From contig JAZQHP010000059.1 of the NCBI GenBank assembly GCA_045540655.1, positions 1 through 36,929 on the forward strand: a stretch of DNA of 36,929 bases, in the 5' to 3' direction. Below are positions 23,441-30,681 of the stretch, one piece after another. The notes under the pieces are model-generated. The model had not been told where the DNA came from, searched no databases, and was given only the letters and a program-made list of their open reading frames with translations. Made by a program: the position numbers and the translations under genes. This stretch comes from RGIG1959 sp045540655. Its GTDB lineage: Bacteria > Bacillota > Clostridia > Oscillospirales > Acutalibacteraceae. The stretch's first letter is position 1. Each line of letters starts with the position of its first letter.

Positions 23441-24088
23441 ATGAAATCCACCCTTCCCATTACGCTGTTTTCGGGCTTTGTGCGCCTGACGGGCGCGGTT
23501 CCCGCCCTGCTGTTTTTCAAGCCGCGTGTGCGCCTGGAAAATGAACGGGCGCGGCGGCGTCTGCCCAAGCACTGCATCCTCGTGTCCAATCACACCTCGC
23601 TGATGGACTTTGTGCTGTATCTACTGGTGTTTCCGTTTCGTACGGTGCGGTTTCTGATGGCGGAGGTGCTGTTCAATAAAGGGCCGCTGTTTGCGACGTT
23701 TCTGAAGCTGCTCGGCGGCATCCGCGTCAACCGCGACACCTTCGATTTTGAATTTGTGTCGGATGCCCTGGCGGTGCTCGACCGCGGCGGCACGCTCGGC
23801 GTGTTCCCGCAAGGACGCCTGCCTGTCGGCGGCAAGCCATTCCCCTTCACGGTCAGCACCGCGTTCATCGCCTTGCAGACCGACGCCCCCATCATCCCTG
23901 TCTACACCGACGGGCGTTACGGCATCCACAAGCGCGCAGGCGTGGTGATCGGGGAGCCGATCTATCTGCACGAGCATACGACCGAAGGACTCTCGGACGA
24001 CGAACAGCTCCAAGCGCTCACCGCCATGCTGGAACGCCGCATTTATGCGCTGGCTTCGCATCTGGACACAAAGGAGACCCGCTCATGA
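23441..24088 (+). CDS. PlsC-like 1-acylglycerol-phosphate acyltransferase, copy 1
   Basis: A 215-residue member of the LPLAT family with an N-terminal hydrophobic segment (about 8-26). The catalytic His51-x4-Asp56 motif is SNHTSLMD, GGIRVNRD is block II, and block III reads VFPQGRLPVGG (121-131), where Gln replaces the usual Glu of FPEG. It should move an acyl group onto a hydroxyl of a phospholipid or related acceptor at the inner membrane face. The ATG at 23441 (AAGGAC upstream) is 25 bases after the ligase; the longer frame is rejected because it overlaps the ligase. Its stop overlaps the next start as ATGA. Confidence 0.9.
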   Translation: MKSTLPITLFSGFVRLTGAVPALLFFKPRVRLENERARRRLPKHCILVSNHTSLMDFVLYLLVFPFRTVRFLMAEVLFNKGPLFATFLKLLGGIRVNRDTFDFEFVSDALAVLDRGGTLGVFPQGRLPVGGKPFPFTVSTAFIALQTDAPIIPVYTDGRYGIHKRAGVVIGEPIYLHEHTTEGLSDDEQLQALTAMLERRIYALASHLDTKETRS

Positions 24089-24717
24089 CCAAAGCCAAAC
24101 TCTGGGATATCCGTCGGTTGCCGCAGGATCTCGGACGCCTCGTCTGCTGCTGGCTGCCATTGGCATTCCGTCTCAAAAAACGCCGCCCCGACGGCACCCC
24201 TTATAAAACCATCCTGCGCGGCGGCGGCGTGCTGGTGTCCAATCACACCTGCATGATCGATCCCCTGCTGGTCGGCACGGCATTCTGGTATCGCCGCGTG
24301 TTTTTCCTCGCCGCCAAAGAGGTGATGCGCAACCCCGTCATCCGTGTGCTGTGCAAAGGCATCGGATGCATCTCCATCGACCGCGGTGCCACCGATCTGC
24401 AGGCCATCAAGCAGTCGCTGGCAGTACTGAAGGCGGGACGTCTGCTGACCGTGTTCGCCCAGGGCGGCATCGGCGAGCAGGTGGAACAGATCAAATCGGG
24501 CGCCGTTTTGCTGGCGGTACAAGCGGGTGTCCCGCTCATTCCGATGTACGTCGCCAAGCGTCCGCACCCGTTTGCCCGCCGCCCCGTGATTGTCGGCGAG
24601 CCCATCGACCCGACCGCTCTCTGCACCAAAAAAATGCCGTCCGTCAAGGACATCGAACGCATCACCGACGCTCTGCTGGCGGAGCTGTGTCGGTGTCAGG
24701 ATTATGACAAGGAGTGA
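24085..24717 (+). CDS. PlsC-like acyltransferase, copy 2
   Basis: A 210-residue LPLAT-family protein with His54-x4-Asp59 in VSNHTCMIDP, CIGCISIDRG as block II, and VFAQGGIGEQ as block III, again with Gln in place of the conserved Glu. No clear membrane helix beyond the short hydrophobic stretch at 18-28. It overlaps copy 1 by 4 bases (ATGA) with AAGGAG upstream and is 6 bases before the ACP gene. Two different acyltransferases next to a dedicated carrier protein suggest stepwise diacylation with acyl-ACP as donor; this is inference. Confidence 0.9.
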   Translation: MTKAKLWDIRRLPQDLGRLVCCWLPLAFRLKKRRPDGTPYKTILRGGGVLVSNHTCMIDPLLVGTAFWYRRVFFLAAKEVMRNPVIRVLCKGIGCISIDRGATDLQAIKQSLAVLKAGRLLTVFAQGGIGEQVEQIKSGAVLLAVQAGVPLIPMYVAKRPHPFARRPVIVGEPIDPTALCTKKMPSVKDIERITDALLAELCRCQDYDKE

Positions 24718-24723
24718 ACCGTT

Positions 24724-24960
24724 ATGACCACATTTGACCGCTTGCTTAAAGTGTTTGTCGCCGTATTCGAGGAAGACGTCGACCCGACCGCCATCACCCC
24801 GTCCGCATCTCTGCGCGACGACGTCGGCATGAATTCCATCGGTATGCTGTACATGGCGATGGCGCTGGAGGAGGAATTCGGCATCAAATTTACAAACGAC
24901 GATCTGATGTCGCTGGCGACCGTCGCCGACGTCATTCAGACGATTGAAGGGAAGCTGTAA
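24724..24960 (+). CDS. Acyl carrier protein
   Basis: A 78-residue acidic four-helix carrier protein with phosphopantetheine site Ser38 in DDVGMNSIGML, where GMNS replaces the usual GADS. The rest (LEEEFGIKFTNDDLMSLATVADVIQTI) is typical ACP. It lacks the fatty-acid-synthesis neighbours of the housekeeping AcpP, so it is probably dedicated to the surrounding acyltransferases. It starts 6 bases after the second PlsC-like gene, with AAGGAG upstream, and is 3 bases before the LRAT-like gene. Confidence 0.93.
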   Translation: MTTFDRLLKVFVAVFEEDVDPTAITPSASLRDDVGMNSIGMLYMAMALEEEFGIKFTNDDLMSLATVADVIQTIEGKL

Positions 24961-24963
24961 GCC

Positions 24964-25371
24964 ATGACCTGGACCCAGCGCGCACCCGTCTTCGGCGATA
25001 TGATCCGCGTCAAGGTGAGTTTTTATCACCACTACGGCATCTACGCCGATGACAACACGGTTTATCAGTTCGGACTGCCCGACAACGTCTCTCAGCCTGC
25101 CGATACCGTGCGGGTGCTGGTGTCGGACATCGATACCTTCCTGCAGGGCGGGGAACTGGAGGTCGCGGCGCTCACCGCCTCCGAACGCCGTCGCCGCCGC
25201 CCTCCTGCAGACACCGTGGAAGCCGCCAAAGCGCGGCTTCACGAAGGTGGCTATCACATTCTGCACAACAACTGCGAACACTTCGCGACCTCCTGCTTGT
25301 TCGGGGAAGCGCAATCCTCCTTCGTGGACAGTGTGCGGGCATCCATCCGCAAAAAGTTAAATAAAGAATAA
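24964..25371 (+). CDS. LRAT-fold (H-rev107-like) acyltransferase/amidase
   Basis: A 135-residue protein with the LRAT/NlpC-P60-like permuted papain fold: GDMIRVKVSFYHHYGIYADD (11-30) with catalytic His22 or His23, and HNNCEHFATSCLFG (101-114) with nucleophile Cys104 in the family's NCEHF box. Eukaryotic relatives take an acyl group from phospholipids; bacterial members are poorly known. As last gene of an operon with an acyl ligase, two PlsC-like enzymes and an ACP, it may transfer or remove an acyl chain on the lipid made here. An arginine-rich segment (75-80) could contact the membrane. No signal peptide is seen. Confidence 0.88.
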   Translation: MTWTQRAPVFGDMIRVKVSFYHHYGIYADDNTVYQFGLPDNVSQPADTVRVLVSDIDTFLQGGELEVAALTASERRRRRPPADTVEAAKARLHEGGYHILHNNCEHFATSCLFGEAQSSFVDSVRASIRKKLNKE

Positions 25372-25426
25372 CCACCACTGAAGTGGTGGTTTGCACTGCC
25401 CCTAGAAGGGGTTGTTGCCGGCTTAG

Positions 25427-25575
25427 CCCCTGTAAGGGGCGCTGAAATGTTATTATCGCATCACACGCACGACCGCCTGTAAAACAGGCAGTGCCCCGTT
25501 CCTTGCCCGCGTCATCCTGAGCGCAGTCCCCTGTGAGATACATTCGACTTCGTGCGCTATGCGCACTCCGCTCAG
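25427..25575. repeat. Interspersed repeat, copy 1
   Basis: About 148 bases that recur at 36782-36929 with few differences, starting near CCCTGTA-GGGGCGCTGAAATG and running through TCATCCTGAGCGCAGTCCCC and CGACTTCGTGCGCTATGCGC. Within and just beyond copy 1 the arms GTCCCCTGTG and CACAGGGGAC, and CGACTTCGT and ACGAAGTCG, form long inverted repeats. It is non-coding and resembles a MITE or REP-like element. Confidence 0.85.
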
Positions 25576-25751
25576 TATGACGCACAGGGGACGAAGTCGA
25601 AGTTTTGTGCACGCATACGGCGTGCGCAAAACCGCCGCAGGCGGGATCCAGGGCAAGGATTATGCTTATCGCTTTATACTTTATCGCTCCGCTTTGTTAT
25701 TGCTCCCCCGGTAGAACCGGGGGGTTATTCCACACCTAAAGGCGGACAAAC

Positions 25752-25789
25752 AATGCCCCTTGGATTCTTATCCGAATCCAAGGGGCATT
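25752..25789. terminator. Bidirectional terminator between the LRAT-like gene and ybeY
   Basis: A perfect 16-bp stem (25752-25767 with 25774-25789, AATGCCCCTTGGATTC) with a 6-base loop, placed between convergent genes. Confidence 0.85.
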
Positions 25790-25806
25790 ATGTATATCGG
25801 TGTCGA

Positions 25807-26307
25807 TCAGGAATTGAGCACGTAACTGCCGTCGCGGGGCAGACCGATTTTTTGCATGACCGCTTCCTCATGCTCGCGCATGCGCACCGCGGCAAGCCCG
25901 CCGTCCACATGATCGTACCCGAGCAGGTGAAGCATGGAATGCACCACCAAATAGCCGACCTCACGCTGGAACGAATGCTCGTATTCCTCTGCCTGCTCCT
26001 GCGCACGCTCGATGGAAATGACGATGTCACCCAGCATATACGCGCCCGTTTCGGGATGACGGTCGTACACACCGTCCTCGCCGAGCGGGAAGGACAACAC
26101 GTCGGTCGCACGGTCGATGTTGCGATGCTCACGGTTGATCTCACGGATCATCGCGTTGTCCACGATGGTGATATCCACCTGCGCAGGTTCTCCGAAGTGC
26201 TCATTCTCCAGCACCGCCGTACAGCAACGACGCATCAGCATCCGCATCCCCGTGGGGATTTTGATGGTTTTCTGTCGATCCTCAATGACTACTTTTACCT
26301 TTGCCAT
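25807..26307 (-). CDS. ybeY: Endoribonuclease YbeY (rRNA maturation)
   Basis: A 166-residue protein with the metal-binding motif His123-x3-His127-x5-His133 in VVHSMLHLLGYDH, and upstream NREHRNIDRATDVLSFPL, both diagnostic of YbeY. It acts in 16S rRNA 3'-end processing and ribosome quality control. The ATG at 26307 lies inside the end of phoH (26-base overlap) with AAGGAAG about 10 bases upstream; longer in-frame starts are not homologous. The phoH-ybeY order is standard in Firmicutes. Confidence 0.95.
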   Translation of the reverse strand: MAKVKVVIEDRQKTIKIPTGMRMLMRRCCTAVLENEHFGEPAQVDITIVDNAMIREINREHRNIDRATDVLSFPLGEDGVYDRHPETGAYMLGDIVISIERAQEQAEEYEHSFQREVGYLVVHSMLHLLGYDHVDGGLAAVRMREHEEAVMQKIGLPRDGSYVLNS

Positions 26308-27298
26308 ACGGCATGCGCTTCCTTTCTCGATCCTGAGGTTGTTGTCTGTTTTTTTCAAACCGCTCATACGCGTCAATGATGCGTTGCACCAGACGGTGTC
26401 GCACCACGTCCATCTGCGAGAATTCGCAGATCGCAATATCTTCCACATCCTGCAGAATCCGCAAGATCTCTTTGAGACCGCTCTTGCGCCCGTCGGGCAG
26501 GTCGATCTGGGTGACGTCGCCCGTGACGACCATTTTGGAATTGAATCCGAGGCGGGTCAAAAACATTTTCATCTGCTCGGGCGTGGTGTTCTGTGCCTCA
26601 TCCAGAATGATGAAGCTGTCGTCCAGCGTGCGTCCGCGCATGTAGGCGAGCGGCGCAATCTCAATGTTGCCGCGCTCCATATATTTCTGATAGGTTTCCG
26701 CACCGAGCATTTCAAACAACGCGTCATACAGCGGGCGCAGATACGGATCCACCTTCGACTGCAGGTCACCCGGCAAAAAGCCGAGCTTTTCGCCCGCTTC
26801 CACGGCGGGACGCGTCAGAATGATGCGATTGACCTCTTTGGCGCGAAACGCCTTGACCGCCATCGCCACCGCCAGATAGGTTTTGCCCGTACCGGCGGGT
26901 CCCACGCCGATGGTGATCGTGTTCTGGCGGATCGCCTCCACATATTGCTTCTGACCGAGTGTTTTCGGTTTGACGGGATTGCCCTTCGCCGTCACCGCGA
27001 TGCTGTCCGAGGACAACTGCGGCAGGGCGTCCTCGCCGCCCTCGTCCACCAGCATCATCACGTAGCGCACATTCTGTTCGCCCGGTTGCTCGCCGCGGTT
27101 GATCAGCTGCAGTAACCCGTTGATCGCACGCACCGCTTTGTCCACCGCTTCCACGTCGCCGCTGATGCGGATGTCGGAGCCGCGGTTGATCACGTCCACG
27201 TGATAGTGCTCCTCGATCATTTTCATATTCTCATCGAAGCTGCCGAACAGCGCGACCGCATGCTCCATGCGATCCACTCCGATGAATTGTTCCGCCAT
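26282..27298 (-). CDS. PhoH-family ATPase (PhoL type)
   Basis: A 338-residue protein with an N-terminal KH-like region (about 1-65) and a PhoH ATPase domain: Walker A GPAGTGKT (133-140), LTRPAVEAGEKLGFLPGDL, Walker B FIILDEAQN (229-237), and VVTGDVTQIDLP. The family is linked to RNA metabolism and often cotranscribed with ybeY, as here. The start ATG 27298 has AAGGAGAG 7 bases upstream. A good promoter is seen on the minus strand about 110 bases upstream. Confidence 0.95.
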   Translation of the reverse strand: MAEQFIGVDRMEHAVALFGSFDENMKMIEEHYHVDVINRGSDIRISGDVEAVDKAVRAINGLLQLINRGEQPGEQNVRYVMMLVDEGGEDALPQLSSDSIAVTAKGNPVKPKTLGQKQYVEAIRQNTITIGVGPAGTGKTYLAVAMAVKAFRAKEVNRIILTRPAVEAGEKLGFLPGDLQSKVDPYLRPLYDALFEMLGAETYQKYMERGNIEIAPLAYMRGRTLDDSFIILDEAQNTTPEQMKMFLTRLGFNSKMVVTGDVTQIDLPDGRKSGLKEILRILQDVEDIAICEFSQMDVVRHRLVQRIIDAYERFEKNRQQPQDRERKRMPYGKGKSSH

Positions 27299-27408
27299 CC
27301 GACACCTCTCCTTTGAGCGCGCGTATTTTACGGTAGTATACACCCGCAAGCGCCGATTTTGCAACGCTTTTTTCGGCAAACACCGCCATACGCCTCCGAA
27401 TTTATCAC

Positions 27409-27437
27409 ATTATACCATTTACCGTTCTGCTTTTCAA
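27409..27437 (-). promoter_or_regulatory. Promoter of phoH-ybeY
   Basis: Minus strand TTGAAA (27432-27437), 17-base spacer, TATAAT (27409-27414). Confidence 0.75.
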
Positions 27438-27496
27438 TGTTTTTTGTAGAAAATTTCTCAAATTTCTCGAATTATTTACAATTCTTTTGATTCTTA

Positions 27497-27525
27497 TTGA
27501 CAAAAAACCGCCGCCGGTGTATCAT
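27497..27525 (+). promoter_or_regulatory. Promoter of the TPP riboswitch/thiT unit
   Basis: TTGACA (27497-27502), 17-base spacer, TATCAT (27520-27525), about 35 bases before the riboswitch. Confidence 0.78.
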
Positions 27526-27555
27526 AACAGACGGAACAATCCACACAAAAAAGCA

Positions 27556-27645
27556 AACAAGGGGTGCTGACATCGGTCGGCTGAGAGCGGGCATTCGGTC
27601 CCGAAACCCTGAACCTGATCCGGATAATACCGGCGGAGGGATGTT
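27556..27645 (+). promoter_or_regulatory. TPP riboswitch (THI element)
   Basis: The conserved THI-box blocks are present in order: GGGGTGC (27561-27567), GGCTGAGAG (27579-27587), ACCCTGAACCTGATCCGG (27606-27623) and ATAATACCGGCGGAGGGA (27624-27641). It senses thiamine pyrophosphate. With the terminator at 27704-27732 it should switch transcription of the downstream thiT off when TPP is plentiful. Confidence 0.95.
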
Positions 27646-27703
27646 TTCAATAGCGTGTCGGCCGCTTCATTTGCGTTCGGCGATCATGGAAACCGTCTTT
27701 TTC

Positions 27704-27732
27704 CGCCTTTTGGCGAAAAGGGCGCTTTTTTT
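27704..27732 (+). terminator. Riboswitch-controlled intrinsic terminator
   Basis: Stem CGCCTTTT (27704-27711) with AAAAGGGCG (27716-27724, one bulge) around a GGCG loop, followed by CTTTTTTT, 40 bases before the thiT ATG. Its position after the TPP aptamer indicates transcriptional attenuation. Confidence 0.82.
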
Positions 27733-27772
27733 GTGGTTGCCGTTCCGCATTCTGAAAGGAGGCTGACCTCTT

Positions 27773-28546
27773 ATGAAAACCACTGTTCGTCTGGCAGAAA
27801 GCGCCGTCATGCTGGCGGCGGCATTCGTTCTGTCGTTCATTCCCGTCGTCAACATGCCGTTCGGCGGCTCGGTGACGCTGTGCAGTATGCTGCCGGTGAT
27901 CCTGATCGCCTATCGCCACGGTGCCAAATGGGGCCTGCTGACCGGCTTCGCGGGATCGCTTCTCCAACTGCTGATGGGACTCAACAACCTGTCCTACGCC
28001 ACCTCGTGGGTAGCAGCGGTCGCCATCATCCTGCTCGACTATGTGCTGGCGTTCACGGCGCTGGGACTGGGCGGCGCGTTTCGCCGCACGAAGCTCGATC
28101 AGACAGCATCGTTGATGGCGGGCATTCTGCTGTGTTGCGGCATCCGCTTTGTCTGCCATTTCCTGTCGGGTGTCACTGTATGGCGCGACATCTCCATCCC
28201 TGCCGATCAGGCGATCCTCTACTCCCTCTCCTACAACGCCGCCTACATGGTCCCCGAAACCATCCTGACGCTGGCGGCGGGTGCGGCGCTGTCGCTGTCG
28301 CTGGATCTGCGTTCGCCCCGTCCGCGTGCTGCGGCGAAGACCAAAGGACGCCCGGCGGTGCTCATTGCCCTGCTGACCACGGTTATCGCAACCACCTTCA
28401 GCGCCGTGACGCTGTTCGCCGCGATCCAGACCGAGGACGGTTTCTCGCTGACCGCGACGACCCCGATGCAGTGGCTTCTCATCGGCATCGGCGCGCTCGT
28501 TGCCGCGCTGTCGGCGGCGTTCGCGGTTGTCATGAACAAAAAGTAA
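27773..28546 (+). CDS. thiT: ECF thiamine transporter substrate-binding subunit ThiT
   Basis: A 257-residue integral membrane protein with the ThiT features MPFGGSVTLCSMLPVILIAYRHGAKWGLLTGF (29-60, quoted here by PFGGSVTLCSMLPV and YRHGAKWGLL) and the later NAAYMVPETILTL. It is the S-component that binds thiamine and works with the shared ECF energizing module, not in this window. The TPP riboswitch upstream supports the assignment. It is longer than usual ThiT (about 180-200 residues): after about residue 182 there is a basic linker (RSPRPRAAAKTKGRP) and two more hydrophobic helices. AAAGGAGG precedes the ATG. Confidence 0.93.
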   Translation: MKTTVRLAESAVMLAAAFVLSFIPVVNMPFGGSVTLCSMLPVILIAYRHGAKWGLLTGFAGSLLQLLMGLNNLSYATSWVAAVAIILLDYVLAFTALGLGGAFRRTKLDQTASLMAGILLCCGIRFVCHFLSGVTVWRDISIPADQAILYSLSYNAAYMVPETILTLAAGAALSLSLDLRSPRPRAAAKTKGRPAVLIALLTTVIATTFSAVTLFAAIQTEDGFSLTATTPMQWLLIGIGALVAALSAAFAVVMNKK

Positions 28547-28588
28547 GGGCGGATATCATCCGCCCGCCACTACACATCTTTATAACGC

Positions 28589-28626
28589 AAAAACGGACGA
28601 GCGAAATGCCCGTCCGTTTTTTTACG
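28589..28626 (+). terminator. Intrinsic terminator after thiT
   Basis: Stem AAACGGACG (28591-28599) with CGTCCGTTT (28611-28619), extendable by GC/GC around GAAAT, followed by a T run. The flanking A run makes it usable in both directions. Confidence 0.88.
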
Positions 28627-28697
28627 TTCTTATGCGGTTGGTACAACCAACCGCACCATGTCCGCCCGAATGCCGCGAACGATCCCGGTTCTATACC

Positions 28698-30584
28698 TTA
28701 ATAATCGTCGTTGTCGATGAGGATCGCGCAGGAGAGCGGCGGCAGATGAAGCACGCCGTCGACGTCGGTCTGTCCGCCGCCAAGATTCACGGTGAAGCCG
28801 TGCCAGTCGATCGGCAGATTCACCGTACGCACTTCGTCGCTGCGGTTGACCGCACACAACAGACGCTTGGTATCTTTGGCGCGCTCGAAGCACACCACGT
28901 CCGCACTTGTGACATACGGCGTGTAGTCGCCGTCAACCAGTGCTTCTGCCACGCGGCGCATCTTGCCGAGCTGACGATACCAGTCGATCAGCTCGCGATC
29001 CTCGCGACCCCACGGATAGGGAGCGCGGTTGAACGGATCGCGGTAGCCTTCCACGCCCGCTTCATCGCCGTAATAGATACACGGCACACCGGGTAAGCAG
29101 AACTGCAACGCCGATGCCAGACGCATCAGGCAGCGTCCCTTGGCGTGTTGCTCGGGAGACAGGCGCTGTGCCGCCTGCCACGGGCGACCGCGTCCGTGAC
29201 TCGGCTCGCCGGCAAGCACCGTGATGGCGCGTTCGGTGTCGTGGGTGCCAATGTGATTCATCAGCAGACGAAGCACCTGCGGCGGATAATGCTCCACGAT
29301 GGTGGACACGGTCGCATGGAACCATTCGGCAGAGCCGCCGCGCAGGAAACCGAGCACCGCATCCGCAAAGGGATAGTTCATCACGCTGTCGAGCTGTTGC
29401 CCGAGCAGGTAGCGGCGGCGGCGACCGTAGCTGTGCTTGTTGCTCGCGTCCTCCCACACCTCGCCGAGTACAACGGCGTCGGATTTTTCCGCCTTCGCGG
29501 CATCGCGAAGCGCATCGAGGAAGCCATCGGGCAGTTCGTCGGCAACATCCAGTCGCCAGCCCGCAATGCCCAGTCGCAGCCAGCGGCGCACGATGCCATT
29601 CTCCCCGTTGATGTACTCCATAAATGCGGGGTGCGTCTCGTTGACCTCAGGTAGGGTGTCAAAGCCCCACCACGACGCATATTCATACGGCCAGTGGCGG
29701 AAGTTAAACCAGGTGTAGTACGGCGAAGCAGGCGATTGATACGCACCCACCGTGTGGTAGCGATTTTCGCGGTTGAAATATTCGCTGTCCGAGCCCGTGT
29801 GCGAAAACACACCGTCGAGCATCACGCGGATGCCGAGCTTAGCGGCGCTGTCCACGAGCGATTTGAGATCCTTGTCGTCGCCGAGCAACGGATCGACCCG
29901 CTCATAGCTTGCCGTGTTGTAGCGATGGTTGGAGTGCGCTTCAAAAATGGGGTTGAGATACAGGCAGGTCACGCCGAGCTCTTTGAGGTAATCCAGGCGT
30001 TCTTCGATGCCCTTAAGGTCGCCCCCGAAATAGTCGTCGTTACGATAACAGCCCTGTGCATCGGGTTGCCAGCCGACCTCCTCGTTCCAGTCGGCATGCA
30101 TCCGTCGGTCGGCGGGAACGCCGTCCTTGGGCGTGCCGGATGTCGCAAAGCGATCGGGGAAAATCTGATACATCACACCGCCCGCGAGCCAATCGGGCGT
30201 TTCAAACTCCGCCGCATAGCAGGTCAACTGCCAGCGCGGCGCCTGAAAACCGGTGTCCGACAACGCCGCCGAGCCGTCGCTCTGACGGCGAAGCAACAGC
30301 GTGCCGTGGAGCTCTGTTTCCAGCTCAAACGTGTAAAAATACAAGCCGATCTGCGACGGAGCAAAGCGGCAATCCCACCATTCGTGGGCATCGCCGTCCA
30401 TGCCCGCCCAGAACATCTCCGAGCGGGAAATCGGGCGTTCATCGGTGTTGATGACGAGGCGGCAGGCACGGCAACGCCATTCACGCGGGACACGCACGCG
30501 GAACCAGACGTCGGTTCCGGGTGTTACCGCACCGAGCGGCGAGCGATGCTCCTGCCGTTGGGAATGAAACAAATAGGGCTGCAT
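28698..30584 (-). CDS. GH13 alpha-glycosidase (neopullulanase/maltogenic-amylase-like), cytoplasmic
   Basis: A 628-residue protein with an N-terminal beta-sandwich domain (about 1-120) like the CBM34-type domain of cyclomaltodextrinases, then a GH13 barrel starting VMYQIFPDRFA. The catalytic residues are nucleophile Asp346 (GWRLDVADE), acid/base Glu375 (LGEVWED) and Asp449 (NHIGTHDTERA). A C-terminal beta domain ends the protein. No signal peptide is seen, so it should act on imported maltodextrins. ATG 30584 with AAGGAG about 11 bases upstream is chosen over the open TTG at 30620. A hairpin terminator separates it from the dockerin genes. Confidence 0.9.
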   Translation of the reverse strand: MQPYLFHSQRQEHRSPLGAVTPGTDVWFRVRVPREWRCRACRLVINTDERPISRSEMFWAGMDGDAHEWWDCRFAPSQIGLYFYTFELETELHGTLLLRRQSDGSAALSDTGFQAPRWQLTCYAAEFETPDWLAGGVMYQIFPDRFATSGTPKDGVPADRRMHADWNEEVGWQPDAQGCYRNDDYFGGDLKGIEERLDYLKELGVTCLYLNPIFEAHSNHRYNTASYERVDPLLGDDKDLKSLVDSAAKLGIRVMLDGVFSHTGSDSEYFNRENRYHTVGAYQSPASPYYTWFNFRHWPYEYASWWGFDTLPEVNETHPAFMEYINGENGIVRRWLRLGIAGWRLDVADELPDGFLDALRDAAKAEKSDAVVLGEVWEDASNKHSYGRRRRYLLGQQLDSVMNYPFADAVLGFLRGGSAEWFHATVSTIVEHYPPQVLRLLMNHIGTHDTERAITVLAGEPSHGRGRPWQAAQRLSPEQHAKGRCLMRLASALQFCLPGVPCIYYGDEAGVEGYRDPFNRAPYPWGREDRELIDWYRQLGKMRRVAEALVDGDYTPYVTSADVVCFERAKDTKRLLCAVNRSDEVRTVNLPIDWHGFTVNLGGGQTDVDGVLHLPPLSCAILIDNDDY

Positions 30585-30618
30585 ATCTATCCAAACTCCT
30601 TGAAAACAAAACAGTGCC

Positions 30619-30650
30619 AAGCGGCGACGGCATTCTGTCCGTCGCCGCTT
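30619..30650 (-). terminator. Terminator-like hairpin after the cohesin/dockerin gene
   Basis: Stem AAGCGGCGACGG (30619-30630) with CCGTCGCCGCTT (30639-30650), 12 bp, perfect; on the minus strand it is followed by a T-rich stretch (TGTTTTGTTTT). Confidence 0.72.
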
Positions 30651-30681
30651 GGACGAACGATTGTAGAAATAAGATCCGGCG

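Larger units (their letters stand above)
25372..25806. other. Hairpin-dense convergent intergenic region
   Basis: No gene is supported. It contains a run of short perfect hairpins: ACCACCAC-TGAA-GTGGTGGT (25373-25392), CCCCT-AGAA-GGGG (about 25399-25412), GCCCC-TGTAA-GGGGC (about 25426-25440), GCCTGT-AAA-ACAGGC (about 25475-25489), CCCCCGGT/ACCGGGGG (about 25708-25726), plus the interspersed repeat described separately and the final terminator. The open frames crossing it lack ribosome sites. Confidence 0.75.

Noticed and set aside
25552..26379. Plus-strand frame of 275 codons in the repeat region and over ybeY
   Set aside because: It crosses the hairpin-rich repeat, the bidirectional terminator and the antisense of ybeY, with no start signal or family feature.
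27655..28701. Plus-strand frame overlapping thiT in another frame
   Set aside because: The thiT frame has the ThiT motifs and the ribosome site; this frame is Arg/Gly-rich and begins inside the riboswitch leader.
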